The position numbers were made by a program, and so were the translations under genes. Under the pieces are notes generated by a model. It saw nothing but the letters and a program-made list of their open reading frames with translations, was not told where the DNA came from and did not search any database. 63,005 bases of DNA from an uncultured Actinomycetes bacterium (GTDB lineage Bacteria; Actinomycetota; Thermoleophilia; Solirubrobacterales; Solirubrobacteraceae): positions 1 through 63,005 of the forward strand of contig CALAQT010000216.1 of the NCBI GenBank assembly GCA_937888775.1, given 5' to 3'. How positions within the stretch are numbered: position 1 is the first letter of the stretch; each line of letters opens with the position of its first letter. Positions 1 to 8,550 of the stretch are shown here, one piece after another.

Positions 1-237
1 ACATCATCCCCGATGCCTCACCAACATGCAACCTATTTACGCCGTGTAGCACTAGCGGGAGTACCTTCGGTTATCGATGCGCCTGGGCGGCCTGAGCTCG
101 CGAGCGAGGGCAGTTCGGCGTATCGCTAGAATAGGCATCTCGACGAGGTCACCCGGGTTCGCGGCGGTTCGCGACAATAGCGCGGGGTACGTAAAGGTCA
201 CCGCCTCATCAATTCCCCCGACATTGGGAAGACGTTA
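1..237. other. Non-coding left edge
   Basis: No convincing reading frame, RNA gene or repeat was found here. It is the upstream region of the first gene. Confidence 0.5.
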
Positions 238-732
238 GTGCCCATCCCTTCGATTGAGACTACGGTTCTGGTGATGGCGGTGGGCCCAACCGCAGGTGAG
301 GGCGTGGAATCCGCACTGGCGACGCACGGCTCACAAGGGGTGATTCCGGTCATCCTAGCGGGGTGGCCGGATGACATTGCGGACGTTATGGCTGCCGGTT
401 TCGCGGACGCCTTTGACCCTACTCCAGCTGCGATTCCCGAATGGGTACCAATTGAGGACCTTCACCTCGACACGCCAAGAGAGTGGCCTGGTTCCGTGCT
501 TCTATTGGAGAGGAGTGGAGACGGCGACGGCTTTGCCACCATAGGTGGCGCGCCGGCGGTGGACGTCAACGGTCAGCGACGGCGGCTCGATGAGCTGGTG
601 TTCCCCCTAACTTCGGAGCAATGGGAAACTCTCACTAGGGGCTTCCCGCGCAATAACATTGCGATCTTTGTGGCGGCGGGGAATCAGCCGCCCTTTGCTT
701 CGGCAGTGATTCGAAATATGAGGACCGCCTAG
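238..732 (+). CDS. Hypothetical protein, 164 aa
   Basis: An open frame starts at GTG 238 and encodes a soluble, acidic protein with no signal peptide or membrane segment. I do not recognise the family. The N-terminus (TTVLVMAVGPTAGEGVESAL) and the regular alternation of hydrophobic and charged stretches look like a genuine folded protein. Base composition is lower in GC than the backbone genes, and the next 600 bp are gene debris and an element border, so this may be accessory DNA. A weak purine-rich stretch (gggaagacgtta) precedes the start. No partner gene indicates a function. Confidence 0.5.
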   Translation: MPIPSIETTVLVMAVGPTAGEGVESALATHGSQGVIPVILAGWPDDIADVMAAGFADAFDPTPAAIPEWVPIEDLHLDTPREWPGSVLLLERSGDGDGFATIGGAPAVDVNGQRRRLDELVFPLTSEQWETLTRGFPRNNIAIFVAAGNQPPFASAVIRNMRTA

Positions 733-829
733 GCCCGCGCCCTTGCAGCGTTCGGTGGACGAAAGCGCATCCGACCACGCTTAACCCCCTCGCGCTGCGC
801 ACCCTATGCCAGAAGGACGCCACAGCGAG

Positions 830-1024
830 CTATGCCTCGCGGGCGTCGTCCAACAAGGGTGTTAGGTATGACTTGCGTAGAATCTCCTCAGAGAGCTCTC
901 GATGATGGCGCGCGATCTCCGCGAGAACCTTATCGGTTGAGGTCTCAAGTGCGACCGTTGTTCCGTCGAAATAGACGTAGCCGGGCGCCAGTCCCTTGTG
1001 GGCGTGACCCGATAAGGCGGACCA
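830..1024 (-). pseudogene. Unidentified gene remnant (C-terminal part)
   Basis: Reading the minus strand from 1024 to the stop at 830-832 gives about 64 codons of protein-like sequence (for example APGYVYFDGTTVALETSTDK, then a charged helix ending LLDDAREA). There is no usable start codon and an in-frame TGA lies just upstream at 1025-1027. It looks like the surviving tail of a frameshifted or truncated gene. Family not recognised. Confidence 0.35.
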
Positions 1025-1362
1025 TCATGATGTGGGGAACCACCCCGCGAAGGAGGTCAGATGGCTCGACGGGAACGTCGAAGGTTCAGGACGAGTGCAA
1101 GGCTGAGGTGGTCGCCTTGGCGCCCTCGTCCGGGCACGAACAGCCATTCAACGACGGGGGGAAGCCCGAGAGCCGGCGTCGGCGCACCCGGTCGGCCGAG
1201 CGCGTTGTGTCCGGGTCAAGGGAGCATGCTGACGGACCTCTCATGGAGCGCCCTCCTGAGCAGTTACCGCCAGCTTTGGCCGCAACGGGCGCCATTAAGG
1301 CGCCGAACGCGGCTCCCCGACCCGTCACCCGGCACCCCGCGGCATCCTCCGATGCGGTCGGA
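1025..1362. other. Non-coding, high-GC spacer
   Basis: Long frames here are GC-driven and show no protein-like composition. I see no RNA gene. The stretch ends at the left copy of the 18-bp direct repeat. Confidence 0.4.
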
Positions 1363-1380
1363 TTCGTATTCAAAACGGCC
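1363..1380. repeat. Left 18-bp direct repeat, candidate attL
   Basis: ttcgtattcaaaacggcc matches ttcgtattcacaacggcc at 5481-5498 in 17 of 18 positions, same orientation. The pair brackets a region with an integrase gene at its right end, as expected for attachment sites. Confidence 0.5.
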
Positions 1381-1523
1381 CGCAGCGGCGTCCGGCGGCG
1401 TCCGGCGTCACGGCCTTGATCGCTCTCGGAAAGCGGCGTCGAAGGGGATCATCACTCAGACGGGCAAAGCGCACTCAGCGTGAGCTCACCTCGCAGCCGA
1501 TGACATTCAACTCCTTCTCTTGG

Positions 1524-3290
1524 TCAAGCGCCGCGTGGGTCTCCCTCTCGGTCGACGTACTGTTGCCACGTTACTTGGTTTGTGGCTAGGAGATCGCCCA
1601 TCTGTTGACGCAGCCTCTCGTACACGGCCTTGTCCTCCGTCAGGCGGCCTGCGGGAATCTTGTCTGGCCTGCGCAGGGTCGTGAACGTGTCATCTTCAAC
1701 CAGCTTCAGACCGAGCGACTCCGCGAACGTCTGGAAGTCGCTGTTCCGGAAGATGGCACCCGGCGTCGGCTTCAGTCCGAACCAGGTCATGTCCTGCACA
1801 GGCAGCGCAGCCATCATCAGCTTCTGCAGTTCGATCGTGATGCGAGCATGTTGAGATCTCGCCTGGGCCTCCTGCTCATCGACCACCGCTTTGCGCGCTT
1901 CACGGATCTTGAGACCGCGGTGCAGGCTCTGATGCACGTACACGGCTCCAAACATGGGTAGCGTAAGCTCACTATCCTCAGACTTAAAACGGGCGGACCC
2001 CGCGTCGCCAAGGCGCACGCCAATCACTGAGGAGTCAAAGAGAATCTCGAGCAGATTCCGAGCCCCGTACTCGGCGACGAGCTCCGGCTGCTTGCGCTCA
2101 AGTAGGCGTTGAAGTTCGTCGATGGCGTCGTATCGGTGCCTCTCCTGTCTAAGACACTCCAGCAACGCGTCGTATTTCGGAAACACCTTCGCGTACTCTT
2201 GCTTGAGGTCCGAAACCTTCCAGCCACTGTAACGCTCTTCGGCAGCTCTGATACTGTCCTTCGTCACTTGGACAGCTTGCGTGCCAGCTTGGCGAATGCA
2301 CTCGCTGACGAATTGCAGTACCTCTCGTGGTCTCAAGAATGTCCGTTTGACGATGTAGTTGAACGGCGAGATCGACCCGCGCATGTCGCCGGGCTCGAAT
2401 AGCTCATCGACAGCGACATCTGGGGGCAAGCGTCTTTGGAGCATCGTTTTTAGTTCTTCAGGCTTCCAGGTAATGTGCTCCTCTGTCGGCCGGTGCTTGT
2501 CTTTGTCGTCAAATCTCAGTGCGTCGTAAATGTCAGTACGAAGAAACACCAAGATACGGAGCCCTCTCGCACCGTCGTGCCATTCGAATCGATCGTTCAA
2601 CTCTTTTGCTGCCTTGAGGAGGCCGATCATCAGAGACTGCGAGTCGTCGGATCCGTCCCAAGAGTCGTCTAAACGGTCCAAGGCGACCAGGACGCCTTTC
2701 GCGGCGAGTGGACGCTCGAGCACGCCAAGCAAGGCCTGAACAACAGTCGGCGTCATGGGTTGACTCTCAAGATCGCGCTGCAAACCCACGCCGAAACCGA
2801 ATGCGGAAAAGTTGAATTGCTTCAACCCTTTGAGCACCGAGGTAGCAGTCTGAAGGAACCCCGGCTGTGTGGTACCGTAATTCTCCTCCACGAACTTGCG
2901 CAACGACTCGATGGCAGGAGAGGTTTCCGAGTCCCACCCGCGCTCAAGGCTGGCCAGCCGTGCAGCAATCTCCAACACGAGCGTCAGTTTCCATGCATTG
3001 GTGTGGGCTTGCTCCGGGAGGATACCCTGCTCCTGGTACCGCTTTAGCGCAGCCCACGCGTACTGGTCGGGGGTGATCGAAATGACGGTTGGGCCGACCT
3101 GCCCCTTCGCAGCCGTAAGCCTGGGCAGTTGGCTGAACAGCGCAGACTTGCCACTACCCTTGCGCCCTAAGAACAAGGTGCGCCGTCCTCGTAGCGCAGT
3201 CGTGACGTACGGGGTCGTGACGAAATACTCGTCCAGCTTGCGGTCTGCCTCCGCATCAATGCCGCCGAGGTCTACATCGGCCAGTGTCAT
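1524..3290 (-). CDS. P-loop ATPase, Sll1717 family
   Basis: A soluble NTPase of about 588 aa. A Walker A motif GRKGSGKS sits near residues 42-49 and a Walker B segment VLVALDRLDD near residues 200-209, followed by a long helical C-terminal half. This matches the Sll1717-type STAND/AAA-like ATPases, often found in accessory and defence-rich regions; their function is unproven. I chose ATG 3290 (MTLADVDL) because homology-like sequence begins there; the frame stays open to 3461, but the extra residues look untranslated. It is the only large cargo gene of the candidate element. Codon use is less GC-biased than in neighbours, a sign of transfer. Confidence 0.75.
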   Translation of the reverse strand: MTLADVDLGGIDAEADRKLDEYFVTTPYVTTALRGRRTLFLGRKGSGKSALFSQLPRLTAAKGQVGPTVISITPDQYAWAALKRYQEQGILPEQAHTNAWKLTLVLEIAARLASLERGWDSETSPAIESLRKFVEENYGTTQPGFLQTATSVLKGLKQFNFSAFGFGVGLQRDLESQPMTPTVVQALLGVLERPLAAKGVLVALDRLDDSWDGSDDSQSLMIGLLKAAKELNDRFEWHDGARGLRILVFLRTDIYDALRFDDKDKHRPTEEHITWKPEELKTMLQRRLPPDVAVDELFEPGDMRGSISPFNYIVKRTFLRPREVLQFVSECIRQAGTQAVQVTKDSIRAAEERYSGWKVSDLKQEYAKVFPKYDALLECLRQERHRYDAIDELQRLLERKQPELVAEYGARNLLEILFDSSVIGVRLGDAGSARFKSEDSELTLPMFGAVYVHQSLHRGLKIREARKAVVDEQEAQARSQHARITIELQKLMMAALPVQDMTWFGLKPTPGAIFRNSDFQTFAESLGLKLVEDDTFTTLRRPDKIPAGRLTEDKAVYERLRQQMGDLLATNQVTWQQYVDREGDPRGA

Positions 3291-3729
3291 CCCGACATCC
3301 TGCAGTCGCACAAGCAACCTCATTCGCGCAACGCGGTCAAGTACCGGGAACGATTGTACCCGCAGGCCTCGGATCTCGTGCCTGCCCTGCCAATCCGAAC
3401 GACGCAAGGAGCGTCCTCTTGGGCCAACCGACTCACACGCGATCGCGGGAGACGTGCCCACGCAAACATCCTTGTATCCAAAAGCGAGTCGCGCCTCCGA
3501 AACGGATGCGGGTCGCGATTGCCACGTGGCATGGATCTACATTCAATCCCGGGCTTCAATCCCGAGGCGTGTTGCCAAGGTAAGTGTCGCGAGCTCTTTA
3601 TCTCTAAGCCGCGTCTTCCAGCCATCGCCGGATGACTGTGTCCCAAGGCTCGGCAGAGCGACGGGTTCTGAGGGGTAGGTGCGATGTGCCACAGGGAGGC
3701 CCCGCGGCACATCGCCGTTGGAGGATGCC
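3291..3729. other. Intergenic region between ATPase and zinc-ribbon genes
   Basis: Overlapping long frames on both strands lack protein-like composition. It should hold the divergent promoters of the ATPase (minus) and the small zinc-ribbon gene (plus); no clear hexamers were identified. Confidence 0.35.
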
Positions 3730-3912
3730 ATGGAACTCCCGTCGATTCCCACCCCCGTGGCTGTGCCCGGCGACTGGCCCGGCCCCGAGACGCCGCAGCA
3801 CTGGTGGTGCGCGCGTTGCGGAGCATGGGCACGGTGCGATGATGGCGACACCTGCCGCCGCTGCGCCCGTAAACCTGACCGCCGGCAGCCCTCCCGACGC
3901 GCGTGCTCGTGA
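3730..3912 (+). CDS. Small zinc-ribbon protein, 60 aa
   Basis: ATG 3730 follows a good ribosome-binding site (ttggaggatgcc). The protein has two CxxC knuckles, WWCARCGAW and CRRCARKP, separated by about 11 residues, the spacing of a zinc ribbon, then a basic tail. Its last codons overlap the GTG start of the downstream HTH gene, suggesting coupled translation. Small zinc-ribbon proteins of this kind are common in phage and integrative elements, which fits the adjacent integrase. No specific role can be assigned. Confidence 0.55.
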   Translation: MELPSIPTPVAVPGDWPGPETPQHWWCARCGAWARCDDGDTCRRCARKPDRRQPSRRACS

Positions 3913-4361
3913 ACGGGCGGGTCGTGCCACTCGACCAGCACCCGGACGCGAGTGCCAAGGGCGACGACGAGGATCGAGGACACCCGTGCCGTTCCGCTCA
4001 CGCAAACGGTGAGCGGCGCGGGATTAGCGTATTTCCGCGGAACCGCCCCGCCGCCGCCACCGTCCTCATCGACACGGACCACCTTCGCGCCGAGATGGAC
4101 GCGCGCGGCGTGACCGGGCGTGACCTAGCCAGGGAGACGGGGATCAGCGAGGGAACGATCTACAACGCCCTCGGCCAGCGCCCGATCCTGGTCCGCAACG
4201 CCAAGCTCATCGCCGGCGCCCTCCAGCGGCTCGAGGTTGATCCAGCCCTCGCAAGACTGGTCCTGGACCGCGTGGCGCCCGCTGTCGCGCTACCCGCGAG
4301 CCGCGGCGGCCAAGCCGGCCGCGTCGAAGTGGACGTAGCGCTCCACCATGCGCATCGATGA
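3903..4361 (+). CDS. Helix-turn-helix regulator-like protein
   Basis: The C-terminal two thirds contain a Cro/C1-type helix-turn-helix: a helix (HLRAEMDARGVTGRDLARET), a turn, then a recognition helix (GISEGTIYNALGQ). The first 50 residues from GTG 3903 are low-complexity, so the true start may be internal. The gene overlaps the tail of the convergent integrase gene by 72 bp. By position it is a candidate control protein (repressor or excision regulator) of the element. This is inference from context. Confidence 0.55.
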   Translation: MLVNGRVVPLDQHPDASAKGDDEDRGHPCRSAHANGERRGISVFPRNRPAAATVLIDTDHLRAEMDARGVTGRDLARETGISEGTIYNALGQRPILVRNAKLIAGALQRLEVDPALARLVLDRVAPAVALPASRGGQAGRVEVDVALHHAHR

Positions 4362-5315
4362 GTGGCCCAGCGCCCGCTTGACCACGGACGGCGGGACGCC
4401 GGCAGAGATCCAGCGCGAGGCCATGGTGTGGCGGCACACGTGCGGGTGGATGGGGATGCCCGTATCGAGGGCCAAGCGCGCGAAGAGTGTCTTGATCGCC
4501 GCCGTCGACAGGGGCCGGTACGCATGGCGGTCGGCGCCGCGCGCGCTCGGTATCAGGAAGAGGGCCTGGGTTCTGGCGGCCGGCGGGCGGACCTGGCGGA
4601 CGTAGGTGGCGATCTCCCGATCGAACCGGGGGCAGGCCCTGGTGTTGAGCGGGACGTGGCGGTCCTTGCGCCCTTTCGCCTGCTGAACCCTGAGGATCCG
4701 CTCGCTGGTGCCGTCGGGGAGGTCGACCTCTTCAATGCTGGCCAGGGTGATGCCCTCCACCTCGGAGACGCGCAGCCCGGTGTTGAGGAGGAACCGGAAG
4801 AGGAACCGGTCACGGTCGCTCCGGGCCGCCTGGTAGACGGTTCGCTCCTCGGCCTTGGTCAGCGTCCTCGGCTCGACGTTCTCCCACCGGACCTGGGACG
4901 GGTGGACATCGCCGGCGTCGGGGTCGGCCTCGTAGCCGTTGCGCCGGCACCAGCGCAGGAAGTTGCGCAGCACCCGCAGACGCCCGCTGACACCGCCCTG
5001 GAGGGAGAGGCCGGCCTCGATCAATTCGCCGCGGAAGGCTTTGAGTTTGTCCGCGGTGATGTCGCCGATCTCCCTGATGGCGTAGTCCGTGCGCCAGGCA
5101 ACGATCCGCGAATCGCTCAGGTAGGACTCGTAGAGCTCGAGGGTCCCCCCGGCCCGTCCCTCCCCCTTCTTGTCGCGAAGGAAGTCGACGACGGCGTCCT
5201 CCCAGGGGACGTTCCGGCGGGCGGGCGTCGCCAGGACGGCGCGCCGGGCGCCCACGCGCTCACCGGTGATCGCCTCCCGGCTGGGGCGACGCCGGCGGGC
5301 TGGGGCCTGGGGCAT
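4290..5315 (-). CDS. Tyrosine recombinase / phage-type integrase
   Basis: A 341-aa site-specific recombinase with an N-terminal SAM-like core-binding domain (about 35-125) and a C-terminal catalytic domain. The full active-site set is visible: R182 (NTGLRVSEV), the beta-hairpin lysine K214 or K217 (QAKGRKDRH), H292 and R295 (PHVCRH), H318 (LGHSS) and nucleophile Y327 (ERYVHF). It is therefore probably active. It lies just inside the right 18-bp repeat and is the only integrase in the window. It may drive the tRNA-Gly-proximal element, and could act in trans on other sites. Confidence 0.92.
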   Translation of the reverse strand: MPQAPARRRRPSREAITGERVGARRAVLATPARRNVPWEDAVVDFLRDKKGEGRAGGTLELYESYLSDSRIVAWRTDYAIREIGDITADKLKAFRGELIEAGLSLQGGVSGRLRVLRNFLRWCRRNGYEADPDAGDVHPSQVRWENVEPRTLTKAEERTVYQAARSDRDRFLFRFLLNTGLRVSEVEGITLASIEEVDLPDGTSERILRVQQAKGRKDRHVPLNTRACPRFDREIATYVRQVRPPAARTQALFLIPSARGADRHAYRPLSTAAIKTLFARLALDTGIPIHPHVCRHTMASRWISAGVPPSVVKRALGHSSMRMVERYVHFDAAGLAAAARG

Positions 5316-5480
5316 CGGCGCCTCCTCGGGCCCGCCAGCGCCGCCCAGGCGCGTTCAGCGGGGTGACGCCATTATTGCACGGCTGGATACTCGGGTCCGC
5401 CGAGACACCAAAACTACACGCTTTTTGAGGGGTCATTGACGGAATGCCGACGCCCCACGGACGGGCTGCGACGGTCTGAT
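5316..5480. other. Integrase upstream region
   Basis: Non-coding. It contains the only AT-richer patch near the element end (ccattattgcacgg and aaaactacacgctttttgag), plausible as integrase promoter and arm-binding sites, but no defined motif can be assigned. Confidence 0.3.
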
Positions 5481-5498
5481 TTCGTATTCACAACGGCC
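5481..5498. repeat. Right 18-bp direct repeat, candidate attR
   Basis: ttcgtattcacaacggcc, 17/18 identical to 1363-1380. It lies between the integrase gene and the 3' end of tRNA-Gly. Confidence 0.5.
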
Positions 5499-5512
5499 AG
5501 ATGAGGGGCCGG

Positions 5513-5588
5513 TGGAGCGGGAGAAGGGACTCGAACCCTCGACATCCAGCTTGGAAGGCTAGCGCTCTACCAACTGAGCTACTCCCGC
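5513..5588 (-). tRNA. tRNA-Gly (TCC)
   Basis: The minus strand folds as a complete cloverleaf. The acceptor stem GCGGGAG pairs with CTCCCGC, the anticodon loop is CTTCCAA with anticodon TCC, the T-arm is AGGGTTCGAGTCCCT, and CCA is encoded at 5513-5515. The gene is intact although it sits at the edge of the candidate element. Confidence 0.95.
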
Positions 5589-5628
5589 TCGCCGGCCAAG
5601 GATACCAACGCCCCGCGGAGTTGCCCGC

Positions 5629-6003
5629 TCAGCCGCCGAGCGCCCCTCCGCTGCCCACCGCCCGCAACGTGAGCAGCAGCAGCACGAACCACGCCACCGC
5701 CAGCGTCGCGGCCGCATGCCGCTCGGGACGCCCGGCGATCGCCCGCCGCGCCACCGGCAGCACGAACAGGGTCAGCGGCCCCACCACGAAGTGGGTCGCG
5801 CCATCCGCGGGCCGGTTGCCCATGACCGCCAGAAGGATCCCGAACAGCGCCTGCAACCCGATCACGGCCGACATGGCGATGGTGAAGGTCATCAGCCGCG
5901 GATGGATGGCACCGCGGCGGAGCCAGTCGTGGACGGCCCAGATGGTTCCCCCGAGGGCGAGGAAAACGGCAACAAACGCGAGTGCACGGTGGAGGGCCAG
6001 CAC
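5629..6003 (-). CDS. Small integral membrane protein, 124 aa
   Basis: GTG start at 6003. The protein has about four hydrophobic segments (ALAFVAVFLALGGTIWAV; AMSAVIGLQALFGILLAVMG; VVGPLTLFVLPVAR; LAVAWFVLLLLTL), so it is an inner-membrane protein. A conserved-looking THFVVGPLTL stretch lies mid-protein. The family is not recognised. It follows erpA on the same strand with a 24-bp gap and may be cotranscribed; nothing ties it to Fe-S assembly. Confidence 0.6.
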   Translation of the reverse strand: MLALHRALAFVAVFLALGGTIWAVHDWLRRGAIHPRLMTFTIAMSAVIGLQALFGILLAVMGNRPADGATHFVVGPLTLFVLPVARRAIAGRPERHAAATLAVAWFVLLLLTLRAVGSGGALGG

Positions 6004-6027
6004 GGCCGTTCCGCAGCGCTCAGTGCG

Positions 6028-6393
6028 TCAGTGCGAGCAGGCCTTGGCCTCGCCGGCGCTGTCCGCCGTCTGGAAGCTGTGGCCGCAGCCGCACGTCTTG
6101 ACAGCGTTGGGGTTGTTGATCGTGAACCCGCCGCCCATCAGCTCGTCGACGAAGTCGATCTCGGCGCCGTCGAGGTACTGGGCCGAGTAGGAGTCGACGT
6201 AGACCCGCAGTCCGCTGACGTCGACCACCTGGTCGTCCGCCTTCGGCGGGTTCTCGTCGAGGCCCATGCCGTAGGAGAAGCCAGAACATCCACCGGACGT
6301 GATGTACACGCGCAGGCCGATCTGCTGGTCGTGGGCCTGCTCGGAGAGAAGACCCTGCAGCTGGCCGAGGGCGGTATCGCTGACGGTGATCAT
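6028..6393 (-). CDS. erpA: Iron-sulfur cluster insertion protein ErpA/IscA family
   Basis: A-type Fe-S carrier that delivers clusters to apo-enzymes in the cytoplasm. All three ligands of the HesB/IscA fold are present: C36 (TSGGCSGFSY) and the C-terminal CGCG pair C101 and C103. Length (121 aa) is normal, with a short extra tail ending in CSH. The start at 6393 gives the expected MITVSDTA N-terminus. The nearby glycolate-oxidase-type Fe-S protein and the [2Fe-2S] ferredoxin-like protein are plausible clients. Confidence 0.93.
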   Translation of the reverse strand: MITVSDTALGQLQGLLSEQAHDQQIGLRVYITSGGCSGFSYGMGLDENPPKADDQVVDVSGLRVYVDSYSAQYLDGAEIDFVDELMGGGFTINNPNAVKTCGCGHSFQTADSAGEAKACSH

Positions 6394-6495
6394 CTGGGGT
6401 TCCCTATGCCTGGTGAGGACAACGCGCCCTAGGGGCGGCTCGCACTGATCATACGATACCCCCTCTTTCGATCGATCACACGTTCGCCCCCGAGG

Positions 6496-8550
6496 TCAAT
6501 CCCCCAGCCGGCTCGGCCGCCAGACCCTGGCACCGAGGTCGACCACCAGCGCCGGGACCAAGATCGAGCGGACGATGAGGGTGTCGATGAGCACCCCGAC
6601 GGCCACCAGCACGCCGATCTCGGTGAGGAAGACCAGCGGGAGCAGGCCCAGCGCCGAGAAGGTGGCCGCGAGCACGACTCCCGCCGACGTGATCACCCCG
6701 CCGGTGGTGGCGACGCCGATGAGCACGCCGCGCCGGGTGCCCACCTTGACCGCCTCCTCGCGGACGCGGCTCATCAGGAAGATGTTGTAGTCCACCCCCA
6801 GCGCCACCAGGAAGACGAAGCCGAGCAGCGGCAGTGTCTGGTCGATGCCGGCGAAGTGGAAGATGTGGTTGAAGATGATCGCGGCTCCGCCGAGGGCGGC
6901 GAAGTACGACACCACCACCGATCCGATCAACAGCAGCGGCGCCACAACGGCGCGCAGCAGCAGCGCCAGCACGGTGAACACCACCACGAGGATCAGCGGC
7001 ATGACGATCTCGCGATCGTGCACCGCCGCGTTCTCGACGTCGAGCTCGATCGCGCTCTCCCCACCCACCTGCGCATTGGCGCCAGCGACGGTGTGGACGT
7101 TGGTGCGGAGCCGGTCGATGGTTGCGAAGGCGGCGGGCGTGCCGTTGGCGTCCGACGGCGTCGCCTCGATGCGCACCAGTCCATTCGCAGTTTCGGCGAC
7201 CCGCGCCGAGCTCACCCCCGGCGTCGCCTGGGCTGCCGCCAGCACCTGATGCGCCGCACCGGCGCTGGCGACGACGTCCGCTGGGTTGCTGACCCCGGCT
7301 GGAAAATGGTCGGCGATGAGGGCGTCGGCGGCCACTGAGTCCGGCGGGGTGCGGAATGCCTGGTCGTTGGTGATGCCGGTCTTCAGCGTCAGGGTGAAGA
7401 GGCCGAGGACCAACAGGATGACGGTGGTGCCCACCCACACCGTGCGCGAGCGCAGCGCGATCCGCTGGCCCAGCCGTCCCCACAGGCTCCGGAGCGGATC
7501 GGGGGTGTGCCCGGCGTGAGGACGGAAGGGCCAGAACAGGCCCCGCCCGAAGATGGTCAGCAGTGCCGGGAGCGCGGTGATCAGCACGGCGAAGGTGCAG
7601 AGCACGGCGACGGCGCCCACCGGCCCCAGGCCGCGATCGCTGTTCAGCGACGACGCCAAGAGGCAGAGTAGTCCGAGCACGACCGTCGATGCCGAGGCCA
7701 GTACCGCGGGCAGGACGCGCCGCAGGGCCGTCGCCATCGCCTCATGGCGGTCGTCGTGGCGGGTCAGCTCCTCGCGGTATCGGGCGACGAGCAGCAGGGC
7801 ATAATCGGTGCCCGCGCCGAAGATCAGCACGGTGAGGATGCCCTGGCTCTCCCCACTGACCAGCAGCCCCGCGTGCTGCGCCAGCAGATAGATGACCGCC
7901 TGCGCCAGCGTGTACGCGATGCCGACGGCGAACAGCGGGGCGATCCACAGCACCGGGCTGCGGTAGGTGATCAGCAGGATCACCACGACGATCACCAGGG
8001 TGGCGATGAGCAGGGTGCCGTCGATGCCACCGAAGGCGTTGACCTCGTCGGCGGTGATGCCCCCGATGCCTCCGACCTTGACCGTGAGGCCGGCCGGCGA
8101 CTGCGCGGCGATGTCCCGCACCGTCTTGATGGCGTCGATCACGGCCGGACCATCGAGCCCGCCATCCAGCGGCACCACGACGAGCAGGGCGCGGCCGTCG
8201 CGCGAGGGTACCGGCGCACCCGCCCGGCCGTGCAGGACGTGAACCCGTGCCGTGATCTGCGCGCTGATCTGCGCCACCGCCGCCCTGTCGGCATCGGTGA
8301 CATCGGAGTCGCGCACCGCCACCAGTACAGCAGGTAGCGTCTTCCCTGACGGAAACGTGGCCACCTCGTTGAGCACCTGAGTGGACTCCGCGTCACTCGG
8401 GAGGTAGCTCGCCTGGTCGTTCTTGACGACGGTCGACAGCTTGCCGCCGATGGGCCCGGTGAAGCCGGCCACGAGCAGCCAGAAGACGAGCACCGCCCAC
8501 TTGCCGCGCCGTCCCCCCGGGAGCACGGCCAACCTGCGCAGGATGGTCAT
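6496..8550 (-). CDS. MMPL/RND-family membrane exporter
   Basis: A 684-aa transporter with the twofold RND/MMPL layout: one N-terminal helix, an extracytoplasmic loop (about 45-190), a five-helix bundle including the GAGTDYALLLVARYREE motif, then a second loop and bundle with GVDYNIFLMSRVREE. The GxDY residues are the proton-relay signature of MMPL proteins. Such proteins export lipids or small hydrophobic compounds; the substrate here is unknown. Its ATG overlaps the stop of thyX (ATGA), so the two are translationally coupled, though no functional link is obvious. Confidence 0.9.
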   Translation of the reverse strand: MTILRRLAVLPGGRRGKWAVLVFWLLVAGFTGPIGGKLSTVVKNDQASYLPSDAESTQVLNEVATFPSGKTLPAVLVAVRDSDVTDADRAAVAQISAQITARVHVLHGRAGAPVPSRDGRALLVVVPLDGGLDGPAVIDAIKTVRDIAAQSPAGLTVKVGGIGGITADEVNAFGGIDGTLLIATLVIVVVILLITYRSPVLWIAPLFAVGIAYTLAQAVIYLLAQHAGLLVSGESQGILTVLIFGAGTDYALLLVARYREELTRHDDRHEAMATALRRVLPAVLASASTVVLGLLCLLASSLNSDRGLGPVGAVAVLCTFAVLITALPALLTIFGRGLFWPFRPHAGHTPDPLRSLWGRLGQRIALRSRTVWVGTTVILLVLGLFTLTLKTGITNDQAFRTPPDSVAADALIADHFPAGVSNPADVVASAGAAHQVLAAAQATPGVSSARVAETANGLVRIEATPSDANGTPAAFATIDRLRTNVHTVAGANAQVGGESAIELDVENAAVHDREIVMPLILVVVFTVLALLLRAVVAPLLLIGSVVVSYFAALGGAAIIFNHIFHFAGIDQTLPLLGFVFLVALGVDYNIFLMSRVREEAVKVGTRRGVLIGVATTGGVITSAGVVLAATFSALGLLPLVFLTEIGVLVAVGVLIDTLIVRSILVPALVVDLGARVWRPSRLGD

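Larger units (their letters stand above)
1363..5498. mobile_element. Candidate 4.1-kb integrated element beside tRNA-Gly
   Basis: Bounded by the 18-bp direct repeats, this segment carries an Sll1717-type P-loop ATPase, a zinc-ribbon protein, an HTH protein and a tyrosine recombinase next to the right border. tRNA-Gly(TCC) lies 15 bp beyond that border, its 3' end facing the element. The ATPase gene has visibly lower GC than the backbone. The repeats do not overlap the tRNA body, which is unusual for a tRNA-targeting integrase, so the exact borders are uncertain. Confidence 0.5.

Noticed and set aside
832..1419. 195-aa plus-strand frame
   Set aside because: Arginine/proline-rich with no periodicity, antisense to a more protein-like remnant; a GC artefact.
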